From contig CAWDUO010000007.1 of the NCBI GenBank assembly GCA_963805475.1, positions 135,321-199,320 of the forward strand: a stretch of DNA of 64,000 bases, in the 5' to 3' direction. The DNA is from VRUE01 sp963805475 (GTDB lineage Bacteria; Actinomycetota; Thermoleophilia; Solirubrobacterales; 70-9). This document shows positions 41,452 to 49,202 of this stretch, one piece after another. A program made the position numbers and the translations under genes. A model generated the notes under the pieces. That model was not told the origin of the DNA, made no database searches, and was given only the letters and a program-made list of their open reading frames with translations. Every line of letters begins with the position of its first letter. Positions within the stretch are counted from its first letter, which is position 1.

Positions 41452-41685
41452 GTGGTCGACCTCGCCGAGCTGAAATCGATGATCGAGGCGGCGCTGCCGG
41501 GCGCCGAGGTCGAGGTCGGCGACGAAGACGGCGGCGGCCAGCACCTGCTGGCGACCGTGCGGGCGCCCCAGTTCGAGGGCCTCTCGCGGATCGACCAGCA
41601 CCGGCTGGTCAGGGCGGCGGTCAAGCCCCGCTTCGACGACGGCCAGATACATGCGCTGTCGATCAAGACCGAGGCCGGCGGATAG
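41452..41685 (+). CDS. BolA-family protein
   Basis: 77 residues, GTG start. MVDLAELKSMIEAALPGAEV and the C-terminal FDDGQIHALSIKT match the BolA/IbaG class, with the helix-turn motif HLLATVRAPQFEGLSRIDQH in between. BolA proteins pair with monothiol glutaredoxins to carry a 2Fe-2S cluster; the Grx4 gene follows after 13 nt. Confidence 0.9.
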   Translation: MVDLAELKSMIEAALPGAEVEVGDEDGGGQHLLATVRAPQFEGLSRIDQHRLVRAAVKPRFDDGQIHALSIKTEAGG

Positions 41686-41698
41686 CTACCCTGTGGCG

Positions 41699-42088
41699 AT
41701 GGCCGATCCACAGCTGAAAGAGCAGGTCGAGGGGCTGATCGCCGGCAACCCGGTGCTGCTGTTCATGAAAGGGACGCCGGAGGCGCCGCGCTGCGGCTTC
41801 TCGATGCGCGTCGTGCAGGTGCTCGACTCGCTGGACGTCGAGTACGGCGCGGTCGACGTGCTGCCGGCGCTGCAGCCGCTGCGCGAGGTGACCGCGGAGA
41901 TCTCCGACTGGCAGACCTTCCCGCAGCTCTACGTGAACGGCGAGCTGCTGGGCGGCGCCGACATCGTCGAGGAGATGCTGGACAGCGGCGAGCTGGCCGA
42001 GGCGTTCGGGGTCGAGCAGCCGGCGGCGGCGCCGCAGCCGGAGCCCACGGCTCCGCCGCGGCAGTCGCCGCCGCTGCAGATCGAATAA
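41699..42088 (+). CDS. grxD: Monothiol glutaredoxin, Grx4/GrxD type
   Basis: 129 residues. The CGFS active site appears in PVLLFMKGTPEAPRCGFSMR, with the GSH-binding TFPQLYVNGELLGGADIVEE. A Pro/Ala-rich tail of about 22 residues is extra. It should carry Fe-S clusters with BolA. Confidence 0.94.
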   Translation: MADPQLKEQVEGLIAGNPVLLFMKGTPEAPRCGFSMRVVQVLDSLDVEYGAVDVLPALQPLREVTAEISDWQTFPQLYVNGELLGGADIVEEMLDSGELAEAFGVEQPAAAPQPEPTAPPRQSPPLQIE

Positions 42089-42099
42089 GCGCTCCGCGC

Positions 42100-42522
42100 C
42101 TAACCGTGGCGCAGCGGCGCCTTGAAGTGGAGCCACTTCGAGGCGCAGCGCGGGCTGTGCTTGCCCCGCAGGTGGTCCTTGACGCGGATCTTGCCGGCGA
42201 TCGCCCGGCCGCGAACGGCGCCGCGGAAGAGCACTTCGTCGGTCGAGCCGACCTGGACGTCGCTGAAGCGGCCGCCCTTGAGGTGGGTCCGCTGGAAGCC
42301 GCTCTCGCCGACGATCAATCTGGCGCCGTTCTTGCAGCGCAGCGCCGCGGTGAAGTGGCGCAGCTTGATCGAGCCGCCGCGCTTGGTGATCCGCACGGGC
42401 CGCTTCTGGGTCGTCTTTCCCTTGTACAGGCGCTTGGGCGCCGCGCCGGCGAACGGGGCTCCCACCGCCGCCACTACCAGGGCGCAGACCATCGTCGCTC
42501 CGATACCGAGCCGAAAACGCAT
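42100..42522 (-). CDS. Secreted hypothetical protein
   Basis: 140 residues with a Sec signal peptide (MRFRLGIGATMVCALVVAAV, cleavage near GAPFAGAAP). The mature part is basic and beta-rich (KRGGSIKLRHFTAALRCKNG; FRGAVRGRAIAGKIRVKDHL) with two Cys that may pair (RCKNGA, RCASKW). No family recognised. Convergent with the Grx4 gene. Confidence 0.7.
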   Translation of the reverse strand: MRFRLGIGATMVCALVVAAVGAPFAGAAPKRLYKGKTTQKRPVRITKRGGSIKLRHFTAALRCKNGARLIVGESGFQRTHLKGGRFSDVQVGSTDEVLFRGAVRGRAIAGKIRVKDHLRGKHSPRCASKWLHFKAPLRHG

Positions 42523-42606
42523 ACCTCTCCTGCCTCCTCAGGTTGCTTGCAGGGGTTGCACTACCCGCAACAGGAGACCTTAACTTTGTTGCGGTCTGGA
42601 AAAAGC

Positions 42607-42990
42607 TCAGACCGCGGCGTGCTCGGCCGCGTCGTCCTTGACCTGAAAGGACGAGCCGCAGCCGCAGGCGGCGACGACGTTGGGGTTGTTCACCTGGAAG
42701 CCGGCGCCCTGCAGGCCTTCTACGTAGTCGACCTCGCTGCCGAAGACGAACTGCATGCTGACCTTGTCGACGACGACGGAGACGCCGTCGACCTCGAAGA
42801 CGTGGTCGTCGGGCTTGGCGCTGTCGAAGGCGAGCGCGTACTGGAAGCCGGAGCAGCCGCCGCCGCGCACGGCGACGCGCAGCGCCTGATCCTCGGAGTC
42901 CTCCTGCCCGCCCAGCAGCTCGCCGATCTTGGCGGCCGCCTGGTCGGTCAGCGTGATCGCCTCTTTGGGAGTGTCGGCAGTGTCGGTCAC
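42607..42990 (-). CDS. erpA: Iron-sulfur cluster insertion protein, HesB/IscA/ErpA family
   Basis: 127 residues. The three conserved cysteines are present: GGCSGFQY and, near the end, AACGCGSSF. ITLTDQAAAKIGELL and FVFGSEVDYVEGLQGAGFQV are typical. It hands clusters to apo-proteins. The CGGTCTG/CAGACCG hairpin around the stop codon (42591-42613) could end transcription. Confidence 0.92.
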   Translation of the reverse strand: MTDTADTPKEAITLTDQAAAKIGELLGGQEDSEDQALRVAVRGGGCSGFQYALAFDSAKPDDHVFEVDGVSVVVDKVSMQFVFGSEVDYVEGLQGAGFQVNNPNVVAACGCGSSFQVKDDAAEHAAV

Positions 42991-43030
42991 CTAAACCAGT
43001 GTAGCGGGGAGGTCTGCGAGAATCGGGTCC

Positions 43031-43906
43031 TTGAGTCCCCCCTCCCCCACCGCCGTCGTCTGCGACAGCACGGCCTACCTGCCCGCCGGGCTGGTCGCCG
43101 AGCGGGGGATCGAGGTCGTCAGCCTCTACGTCTCGATCGACGGCGAGCAGCAGAAGGAGACCGAGATCGGCGACTACGGCGCCTTCTTCGAGCGCCTGCG
43201 CGCCTCGGAGGGCGGGGCGACCACCTCGCAGCCCTCGATCGGCGACTTCGCCGCCGTCTACGAGCCGCTGCTGGACGCCGGGCGGGAGATCGTCTCGGTC
43301 CACATCTCGGCCGGGATCTCCGGCACCTGCGAGGCCGCCGGACAGGCCCGCCAGCGGCTGATCGACGAGGGCAGGGGCGGTGAGCGCATCCACGTCTTCG
43401 ACTCGCGCTCGGCCGCCGGCGGCATGGGCCTCTGCGCGCTCGGCGCCGCGGCGGCGGCGCGCTCCGGCGGCGACGGCGCGGCGGTGCTCGCCCGCGCCGA
43501 ACGGGCCCGCGAGGAGCTGAAGATGTGGTTCGCGATCGACACGCTCGAGTACCTGCGGCGGGGCGGGCGGATCGGCGGCGCCAGCGCCTTCATCGGCTCG
43601 GCGCTGAAGATCAAGCCGATCCTCACGCTGGAAGAGGAGATCACCCCGATCGAGCGCGTTCGCACCCGCGCCCGCTCGATCGAGCGCCTGCGCGAGTACG
43701 CGCGCGAGCGCCACGACTCCGGCCTCGACGCCTGGGTCGTCCAGCACATCCAGGACGAGGAGACCGCCGCCGGGCTGATCGACGACGCGCGCGAGATCTT
43801 CGGCTGCGAGCCGGCCTTCGTCTCCGAGATCGGCGCCGTCCTCGGCGCCCACGTCGGCCCCGGCCTGCTCGGGATCGGCAGCGTCAGCTGGGATGCCTTG
43901 AGCTGA
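43031..43906 (+). CDS. DegV-family fatty-acid-binding protein
   Basis: 291 residues from TTG 43031. DegV pattern: AVVCDSTAYLPAGLVAERGI, VVSLYVSIDGEQ, ATTSQPSIGDFAAVYEPLLD, SVHISAGISGTCEAAGQA, LEYLRRGGRIGGASAFIG, KIKPILTLEE. Some members (FakB) bind fatty acids for an FakA kinase; no FakA gene is in the window. Confidence 0.9.
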   Translation: MSPPSPTAVVCDSTAYLPAGLVAERGIEVVSLYVSIDGEQQKETEIGDYGAFFERLRASEGGATTSQPSIGDFAAVYEPLLDAGREIVSVHISAGISGTCEAAGQARQRLIDEGRGGERIHVFDSRSAAGGMGLCALGAAAAARSGGDGAAVLARAERAREELKMWFAIDTLEYLRRGGRIGGASAFIGSALKIKPILTLEEEITPIERVRTRARSIERLREYARERHDSGLDAWVVQHIQDEETAAGLIDDAREIFGCEPAFVSEIGAVLGAHVGPGLLGIGSVSWDALS

Positions 43907-43912
43907 GCGCCG

Positions 43913-44128
43913 CTACCCGCGGCGGCGACGTCGCAACATCATCAGCGTCCCCACGGCGAAGCCGGCGACCGCGGCGCCGGCGATCAGCTGCTGGCGGTGC
44001 TCCTGCACCTGGCGGCGCCAGTCGGTCAACTCGGTGACGCGGCCGCGCAGGGCTTCGACCGAGCGGCCGAGGTCGCGGCGCTGGACGTCGATGTCGCGGC
44101 GGATCTCCGCCGCGCTGCGCTCAGGCAT
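43913..44128 (-). CDS. DUF3618 family protein
   Basis: 71 residues: RSAAEIRRDIDVQRRDLGRS and VEALRGRVTELTDWR form the DUF3618 helical signature, then one transmembrane segment (LIAGAAVAGFAVGTLMML) and an RRRRR end. Commonly found next to Holin-X genes in actinobacteria, as here. Function unknown. Confidence 0.85.
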   Translation of the reverse strand: MPERSAAEIRRDIDVQRRDLGRSVEALRGRVTELTDWRRQVQEHRQQLIAGAAVAGFAVGTLMMLRRRRRG

Positions 44129-44582
44129 CCTCCCCGCCTCCTCCCACGGTCTTCTCGCCCTCCCCTTCCAGCGTGCTCCTGATCTGCTTCGCCTCTTCGA
44201 TCGCCTGCTCGGGCAGCGGCGGCGCGCCGGCCTGCACCGAGCGGAAGGCGAAGTAGCCGGCGCCGGCGGCGACCAGCAGGAAGAGCCCCGCCTCGACGAA
44301 GAAGCCGGGCCAGGCGTTGCCGTCGAAGACCTCTTCGGCGAGCAGCCAGGCGACGCCCTGCATGACCAGGATCAGGGCGAGGAAGGCGAAGGTGCCGGCG
44401 GCGACGCCGACGGCCGAGCCGCGCAGGATCTTGCCGACTTTCTCGCCGACCTCCGCCTTGGCCAGCTCGATCTCCTCGCGGACCAGCGAGGAGGCGCGTT
44501 CGGAGACGTCGAAGACGAGCTCGGCGACCGAGCGCTCGTCGGGGTCCGGCTGCGGCGGCGTCTGGGTGGGGTCGGCGGCCAC
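44121..44582 (-). CDS. Actinobacterial Holin-X/phage-holin superfamily III-like protein (PF07332)
   Basis: 153 residues from GTG 44582. The motif RSVAELVFDVSERASSLVRE followed by EIELAKAEVGEKVGK is typical, then two transmembrane segments (AAGTFAFLALILVMQGVAWL; GLFLLVAAGAGYFAFRSV). Despite the name, these are chromosomal envelope proteins, not evidence of a prophage. It overlaps DUF3618 by 8 nt. Confidence 0.87.
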   Translation of the reverse strand: MAADPTQTPPQPDPDERSVAELVFDVSERASSLVREEIELAKAEVGEKVGKILRGSAVGVAAGTFAFLALILVMQGVAWLLAEEVFDGNAWPGFFVEAGLFLLVAAGAGYFAFRSVQAGAPPLPEQAIEEAKQIRSTLEGEGEKTVGGGGEDA

Positions 44583-44589
44583 GGAGCGG

Positions 44590-44724
44590 CTACTCCGGCG
44601 GGTCCTCTTCGAAGACGCGCCGGTAGAGGATCCCGGCGACCCGCGCGGCGAGGATGCTGGCCAGCGCGCTGAGCCCGGCGACCATGCCGCTCCAGACAAG
44701 GCGTTTGACGATCTCGTTCTCCAT
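44590..44724 (-). CDS. 44-residue membrane protein in the Holin-X/DUF3618 operon
   Basis: MENEIVKRLVWSGMVAGLSA continues through LASILAARVAGILYRRVFEE to DPPE. One amphipathic transmembrane helix, charged ends. ATG 44724, stop TAG 44590-44592, 7 nt before the Holin-X start on the same strand. The conserved spacing and good codon usage support it as a real small gene. Confidence 0.7.
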   Translation of the reverse strand: MENEIVKRLVWSGMVAGLSALASILAARVAGILYRRVFEEDPPE

Positions 44725-44739
44725 CCGCCCCGACCTTAC

Positions 44740-45426
44740 CTATCGCGGCTCGAGTCCGTCGCAGATCGTCGCCGTGACAAGAGTCTTTGCCTGCTCGAGG
44801 TCGGTGTCGCCGGCCGGGATCAGCTCGAAGATCCAGCCGGAGAGCAGCTGCTCGATCGCGCCGTAGAAGGACATCGAGGCGAAGTCGGCGTCGATATCGG
44901 CGCGGAAGGCGCCGCTCGCCTGCCCCTCGGCGACGATCTTGGCGATCGAGTCGTAGGCCCGGCGGATCTCCGCCAGGTGGGTGCGGCCGAAGGAGTTGGC
45001 GGCGCGGGTGACCTCGACGATGATCACCTTCATCAGCTCGGGGTCGTGGCGGTAGGACTCGAAGATGAAGCCGGCGACCGTTTCCAGCTTGGCGCGCGGG
45101 CTCAGCTCGGCGCTGCCGTCGGCCTCCTCGATCGCCGTCAGCAGCAGCGACCAGCGCTCGCTGAACAGCTCGTTCAACACCTCCTCCTTCGACTTGAAGT
45201 AGTGGTAGACGAGGCCGTAGGCGACGCCCGCCTCGTCGGCGATGTCGGCGACGCGGGTCGAGTGGAAGCCCTGGCGGGCGAACACGCGGATCGCCGCGTC
45301 GAGGATCTGGCGGCGCTTGTCGATCGGGGGGCTTGGGAGCTCATACGCGGTTTCGGTCCTTCCGCTGTTCCTTTTCCCCCAAATAACGGAGTAAAGGAAC
45401 AGCGGAACGACTGACTGATTGGTCAA
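44740..45426 (-). CDS. TetR/AcrR family regulator with a PAL-D-derived N-terminus
   Basis: The TetR HTH is PPIDKRRQILDAAIRVFARQ, then ADIADEAGVAYGLVYHYFKS and KEEVLNELF; the ligand domain follows (SYRHDPELMKVIIVEVTRAA). In the roughly 20 codons before the HTH there is no ATG, GTG or TTG. The frame instead runs up through PAL-D copy 3 to TTG 45426 or GTG 45462. The element may have displaced the native start. The predicted operator (45414-45431) lies at that point, which suggests autoregulation and control of the acyl-CoA cluster. Confidence 0.8.
   Translation of the reverse strand: MTNQSVVPLFLYSVIWGKRNSGRTETAYELPSPPIDKRRQILDAAIRVFARQGFHSTRVADIADEAGVAYGLVYHYFKSKEEVLNELFSERWSLLLTAIEEADGSAELSPRAKLETVAGFIFESYRHDPELMKVIIVEVTRAANSFGRTHLAEIRRAYDSIAKIVAEGQASGAFRADIDADFASMSFYGAIEQLLSGWIFELIPAGDTDLEQAKTLVTATICDGLEPR
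45360..45407. repeat. PAL-D copy 3, at the TetR gene 5' end
   Basis: Perfect 15-bp arms TTCCGCTGTTCCTTT (45360-45374) / AAAGGAACAGCGGAA (45393-45407), loop TCCCCCAAATAACGGAGT almost as in copy 2. It lies in the leader or first codons of the TetR gene, which excludes a simple terminator role. Confidence 0.92.
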
Positions 45427-45443
45427 TCGGTCGCGCCAGTATA
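45414..45443 (-). promoter_or_regulatory. Probable TetR operator and -10 element
   Basis: ACTGATTG-GT-CAATCGGT (45414-45431) is an 8+8 inverted repeat with one mismatch, of the kind bound by TetR regulators. A -10-like TATACT lies just upstream on the minus strand (45443-45438), so the operator would overlap the transcription start. Confidence 0.55.
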
Positions 45444-45468
45444 GGTGGAGGCCTCGGGTCACCCCGCG

Positions 45469-46311
45469 TCAGACGCGCAGGAAGGCGGCCAGGAGGCGGT
45501 CGAGGGCGCGGTCGGGAAGCAGGCGGCGCAGGAGGACCTGGCCCTGGGCGTCGAGGCCGACGCGGCGGCGGGTGCGCGGACGGCGCGCGGTCAGCTCCCG
45601 CTCGATCGCCTCCGCGGCCTGCTCCGGCGGGATGCCGCGCGCGGCGGTGCGGCGGGCGCCCTCCCGCAACTTGGCCAGTCGCCTGCCGTAGAGCTCCTCC
45701 TGGGCGGCGGGCGCCCGGGCCGCCATCTCCTCGTAGCCGCTCACCGCGCGCTCCCAGATCGGCGTGTCGATCGAGCCCGGCTCGATCACGATCACCTCGA
45801 TCCCCCACGGCCGCAGCTCCTGGCGCAGGCTGTCGGCGACCCCCTCGATCCCGAACTTGGCCGCGTGGTAGGCGCCGCCAAAGGGCAGCGCCATCCGCCC
45901 GCCGGCCGAGCTGACGAAGACGACCCGCCCCGTCGCCCGGCGGATCGCCGGCAGCATCGCCTGCGTCACCGCGACCTGGCCGATCAGGTTGACCTCGACC
46001 TGGCGGCGGAAGTCCTCGAGCGGCAGCGTCTCCAGCGGCCCGATCACGCCGATGCCGGCGTTGTCGACGAGCGCGTCGAGCCCGGCCTCCCCCACCGCCT
46101 CGTCGATCCGCTCCGCCGCGGCCGCGATCTGCCCGGGGTCGGTCACGTCGAGCATCAATGGCACGAGGCGCTCGGAGCCGGCCGCGCGCAGCGACTCGGC
46201 GTCCTCCTCCCTGCGCACGCCGGCGAAGACCCGCCACCCGGCCCGGTCGAGCCGCAGCGCCGTCGCCCGGCCGATCCCCGTCGAGGAGCCGGTGACCAGA
46301 GCCGATCTCAT
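45469..46311 (-). CDS. Short-chain dehydrogenase/reductase
   Basis: 280 residues, classical SDR: MRSALVTGSSTGIGRATALR (TGxxxGIG), NNAG in DALVDNAGIGVIG, the catalytic Ser and YxxxK in VFVSSAGGRMALPFGG and AYHAAKFGIEG. The coenzyme cannot be told. It lies 7 nt upstream of the GTG alternative start of the TetR gene and 10 nt after the MerR gene, on one strand. Confidence 0.9.
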   Translation of the reverse strand: MRSALVTGSSTGIGRATALRLDRAGWRVFAGVRREEDAESLRAAGSERLVPLMLDVTDPGQIAAAAERIDEAVGEAGLDALVDNAGIGVIGPLETLPLEDFRRQVEVNLIGQVAVTQAMLPAIRRATGRVVFVSSAGGRMALPFGGAYHAAKFGIEGVADSLRQELRPWGIEVIVIEPGSIDTPIWERAVSGYEEMAARAPAAQEELYGRRLAKLREGARRTAARGIPPEQAAEAIERELTARRPRTRRRVGLDAQGQVLLRRLLPDRALDRLLAAFLRV

Positions 46312-46321
46312 GCTCGCCAGG

Positions 46322-47035
46322 CTACTTGCCGGAGCCGTCCCGGCCGGCCCGGTGGCGCTCCAGCTCGGCGACGAGCAGCTTCGTGTGCAGGGCGGCGATC
46401 AGATCCTGCAGCGGCTGGGCGCCCGACTCGAGCATCTCGACGACGCGCTCCGGCGGGACCTCGCCGGCGAGGCGGTCCATCACCATCTCGACCTCCTGGG
46501 CGACCAGCTCTTCGAGCGCCTTCTTGTAGCGCAGGGTGTCGTAGACGGTGAAGCCGATCTGCTCGTCGTAGCCGCCGGCGCGGAAGCGGGAGATCGCCTC
46601 GATGATCCGCACGTCGGAGGGCGAGTAGCCGCGGCTGTTGGGGCTGAGCAGCTCGATCTGCTCGAGCCGCTCGAGCACCTCCCGGGGGACGCCGTAGCGC
46701 TCGCGCACCTCGGCGGCGCTCGTCCGGGTGCGCTCCTCTCCCAGCGCCCGCTCGAGGATCCGGTCCTCGAGCTCGACCAGCGCGCGGGCCCGCTCGGGAT
46801 CATCGTCGAGCACCGCCTTGATCGCCTTCAGCGGCATGAAGCGCTCCTCCTGGAGCTGCTTGATCAGCTTGATCCGGTCGACCAGCTCCGGCGGATAGTA
46901 GGCCATGTTGCGGCTCGTCTTCGTCCCCTCCGGCAAGAGCCCCTCGCGCAGGTAGTGCTTGATCGTCGGCACGGGGACGCCGGAGGCCTCGGCCAACTCG
47001 CCGATCTTGAGCAGCGTCTGCTCGGTGGCGCTCAT
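46322..47035 (-). CDS. MerR family transcriptional regulator
   Basis: 237 residues. N-terminal winged HTH: LLKIGELAEASGVPVPTIKH, YLREGLLPEG, NMAYYPPELVDRIKLIKQLQ. A second HTH-like part (SPSDVRIIEAISRF) and a helical C-terminal domain follow. No metal-binding Cys are seen. It overlaps the CoA-transferase gene by 4 nt, so it is probably a local regulator of this acyl-CoA cluster. Confidence 0.9.
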   Translation of the reverse strand: MSATEQTLLKIGELAEASGVPVPTIKHYLREGLLPEGTKTSRNMAYYPPELVDRIKLIKQLQEERFMPLKAIKAVLDDDPERARALVELEDRILERALGEERTRTSAAEVRERYGVPREVLERLEQIELLSPNSRGYSPSDVRIIEAISRFRAGGYDEQIGFTVYDTLRYKKALEELVAQEVEMVMDRLAGEVPPERVVEMLESGAQPLQDLIAALHTKLLVAELERHRAGRDGSGK

Positions 47036-48267
47036 GCGCGGAAGGTGGTCGCCGAATCCGCCGAGGGGCCGGCGGCGGCGCCGGACTCCATCATCGCGGC
47101 GATCTCGGCATCGCTGTAGCCGGCTTCGGCCAGCACCTCGTCGGTGTGCTCGCCGAAGGCGGGCGCCGGGCGGGTCGGGTCGCCGGGGGTGCGGCTCAGC
47201 TTCACCGGGTTGCCGAGTTGGCGCACCGGCCCCAGCCCCGGCTGCTCGATCTCCGTCACCATCTGCCGCGCCCGCACCAGCTCGGAGTCGAGCGCCTCCT
47301 CGACGCCCAGCACCGGCTCGATGCAGCAGTCGCGCTCGTCGTTGAACGCCTTCCATTCGTCGCGGCTGCGGCCGCGGAAGACCTCGGCGACCTTCGTCCA
47401 GGCCTCCGATCCCGGCGCCTCGAACTGGGCCTCGACCAGGTCGGGACGCTCGACGCCCGCGCAGAAGGCGGCCCAGAACTTCGGCTCCAGGGCGCCGCAG
47501 GTGACCCAGCCGTCCGCCGCCTCGTAGGGGTAGTAGCAGAGCAGGCCGCCGGCGAGCTGCTGCTCGCCGCGGCGCGGCGCCTCGCCGTCGCAGAAGTAGC
47601 GGCCGGCGACCAGCGCCAGCCAGGAGAGCGCCCCGTCGGCCATCGATACGTCAACCAGCTGGCCCTCGCCGGAGCGGCGTCGCTCGTGCAGCGCCGCCAT
47701 CACGCCGAAGGCGGCCATCAGCGCGCCGCCGCCGAGGTCGGCGATCTGGCCGCCGGACTGGACCGGCGGCCCGCCCTTCGCCCCGGTCAGTCCGAGCAGG
47801 CCGACGAGGCCGAGATAGTTCATGTCGTGGCCGGCGCGCTGAGCGTAGGGGCCGTCCTGGCCGTAGCCGGTGATCGCGCAGAAGACGATCGCCGGGTTGG
47901 CCTCGCGCATCCGCTCGTAGCCCACGCCGAGCTTGTCGAGCACGCCGGGGCGGAAGCCGTCGAGCACGACGTCGTGGCGCTCGACCAGGCGCAGCAGCGC
48001 CTCGCGACCGGCGTCGCTCTTCAGGTCGAGCCGGACCGAGCGCTTGCCGCGGTTGAGCGAGAGGTAGAGCGCCGAGCGGGTGCCGAGCGCCTGCTGCTCC
48101 TCGCCGCCGTAGTAGGGCGGCGCCCAGCGGATGTAGTCGCCCATCCCGGTGTCCTCGACCTTCAGCACCTTGGCGCCGAGGTCGGCGAGCAGCAGCGAGC
48201 AGAAGCCGCCGGGCAGCAGCCGCGTCAGGTCGAGGACGCGGACGTCGCTAAGCGGAAGCTCGGTCAC
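47032..48267 (-). CDS. Class III CoA-transferase (CaiB/BaiF family)
   Basis: 411 residues from GTG 48267. VRVLDLTRLLPGGFCSLLLA, DLGAKVLKVED, LNRGKRSVRLDLKS, DVVLDGFRPGVLDKLGVGY and the nucleophile Asp region GHDMNYLGLVGLLGL fit the family. It would move CoA between acyl groups, for example activating a substrate of the following oxidation enzymes. It overlaps the BKACE gene by 20 nt. Confidence 0.92.
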   Translation of the reverse strand: MTELPLSDVRVLDLTRLLPGGFCSLLLADLGAKVLKVEDTGMGDYIRWAPPYYGGEEQQALGTRSALYLSLNRGKRSVRLDLKSDAGREALLRLVERHDVVLDGFRPGVLDKLGVGYERMREANPAIVFCAITGYGQDGPYAQRAGHDMNYLGLVGLLGLTGAKGGPPVQSGGQIADLGGGALMAAFGVMAALHERRRSGEGQLVDVSMADGALSWLALVAGRYFCDGEAPRRGEQQLAGGLLCYYPYEAADGWVTCGALEPKFWAAFCAGVERPDLVEAQFEAPGSEAWTKVAEVFRGRSRDEWKAFNDERDCCIEPVLGVEEALDSELVRARQMVTEIEQPGLGPVRQLGNPVKLSRTPGDPTRPAPAFGEHTDEVLAEAGYSDAEIAAMMESGAAAGPSADSATTFRA

Positions 48268-49144
48268 GCTTGGGGACCCCCAGCAGCTCACGCGCCTCGG
48301 CCACCGTCGCGGCGCGGCGGCCGACGTCCTCGGCCATCTGGCGCGCCTTGGCGATCAGCTCGCCGTTCGACTTCGCCATCTCGCCGTCCGGCAGGTAAAG
48401 GTTGTCCTCGACCCCGGCGCGCACGTTGCCGCCCAGCACCAGCGCGGCGCCGAGCAGCTTCCACTGGTCGCGCGAGATGCCGATCGTCTGCCACTGGTTG
48501 GGCCCCTCGGCCCCGCCGGGGATCTGCTCGGCCATCAAGCCGACGTTGCGCGGCGTCGGCCGGATGCCGCCGTTGACCCCCATCACCAGCGAGACCTGAA
48601 GCGGCGTGCGGTCGAGCAGGCCCATATCGATCAGCGGGTCGAGGTTGGCGACGTGGCCGGCGTCGAAGCACTCGTGCTCGGGCTTGATCCCGAGGTCGCG
48701 CATCGCCGTGAGGAACTCGATGATCGTGTCGAAGCTGTTCTCGAACACCGCCTTGAAGACGAAGTCCTTGCGCCGGCGCGAGTACTTGGCGTAGTTCATC
48801 GAGGACATGTTCAGGGCGGCGACGTCGGGGCGCAGCGCTCGCAGGTACTCGAGCCGCTTCTCGATCGGGATGCCGATCGCGCCGGTCGAGTAGTTGACGA
48901 TCACGTCGCCGACCTCGGCGAGGATCGCCTCGGTGATCGCCCGGAAGTCCTCGACCTCATACGAGGGCGTGCCGTCGGGCTTGCGCGCGTGGATGTGGAT
49001 CTGCGAGGCGCCCTCGTCGACCGCCCGCCGCGCCTCCGCCGCGTACTCCTCAGGCGTATACGGAATCGCCGGGCACTGATCCCGGTTCGCGATCACGCCG
49101 CTGATCGAGCACGAGATGACGACCGGATCGTCGAACGAGCTCAT
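48248..49144 (-). CDS. Beta-keto acid cleavage enzyme (BKACE, DUF849)
   Basis: 298 residues. TIM-barrel BKACE pattern: VVISCSISGVIANRDQCPAI, ASQIHIHARKPDGTPS (zinc-binding HxH), VIVNYSTGAIGIP, KPEHECFDAGHVANLDPLID (Glu/Asp and His), NVRAGVEDNLYLPDG. The family condenses beta-keto acids with acetyl-CoA and splits them to acetoacetate plus a CoA ester. PAL-D copy 4, which includes the AAGGAGG ribosome site, precedes the start. Confidence 0.9.
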   Translation of the reverse strand: MSSFDDPVVISCSISGVIANRDQCPAIPYTPEEYAAEARRAVDEGASQIHIHARKPDGTPSYEVEDFRAITEAILAEVGDVIVNYSTGAIGIPIEKRLEYLRALRPDVAALNMSSMNYAKYSRRRKDFVFKAVFENSFDTIIEFLTAMRDLGIKPEHECFDAGHVANLDPLIDMGLLDRTPLQVSLVMGVNGGIRPTPRNVGLMAEQIPGGAEGPNQWQTIGISRDQWKLLGAALVLGGNVRAGVEDNLYLPDGEMAKSNGELIAKARQMAEDVGRRAATVAEARELLGVPKRDRASA

Positions 49145-49153
49145 ACGTCCTCC

Positions 49154-49200
49154 TTCGACTGTTCCTTTTCCTCGTTATTGAGGGATAAAGCACAGTTGAA
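49154..49200. repeat. PAL-D copy 4, degenerate, contains a ribosome binding site
   Basis: Arms TTCGACTGTTCCTTTT / AAAGCACAGTTGAA with mismatches. It fills the 58-nt gap between the carboxylase stop and the BKACE start. Read on the minus strand, its end gives GAAGGAGG 5 nt before the BKACE ATG. Confidence 0.75.
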
Positions 49201-49202
49201 CG

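Noticed and set aside
44121..44582. Holin-like gene as a sign of a prophage
   Set aside because: PF07332 proteins are ordinary chromosomal envelope proteins in actinobacteria, here with DUF3618 and no phage genes.
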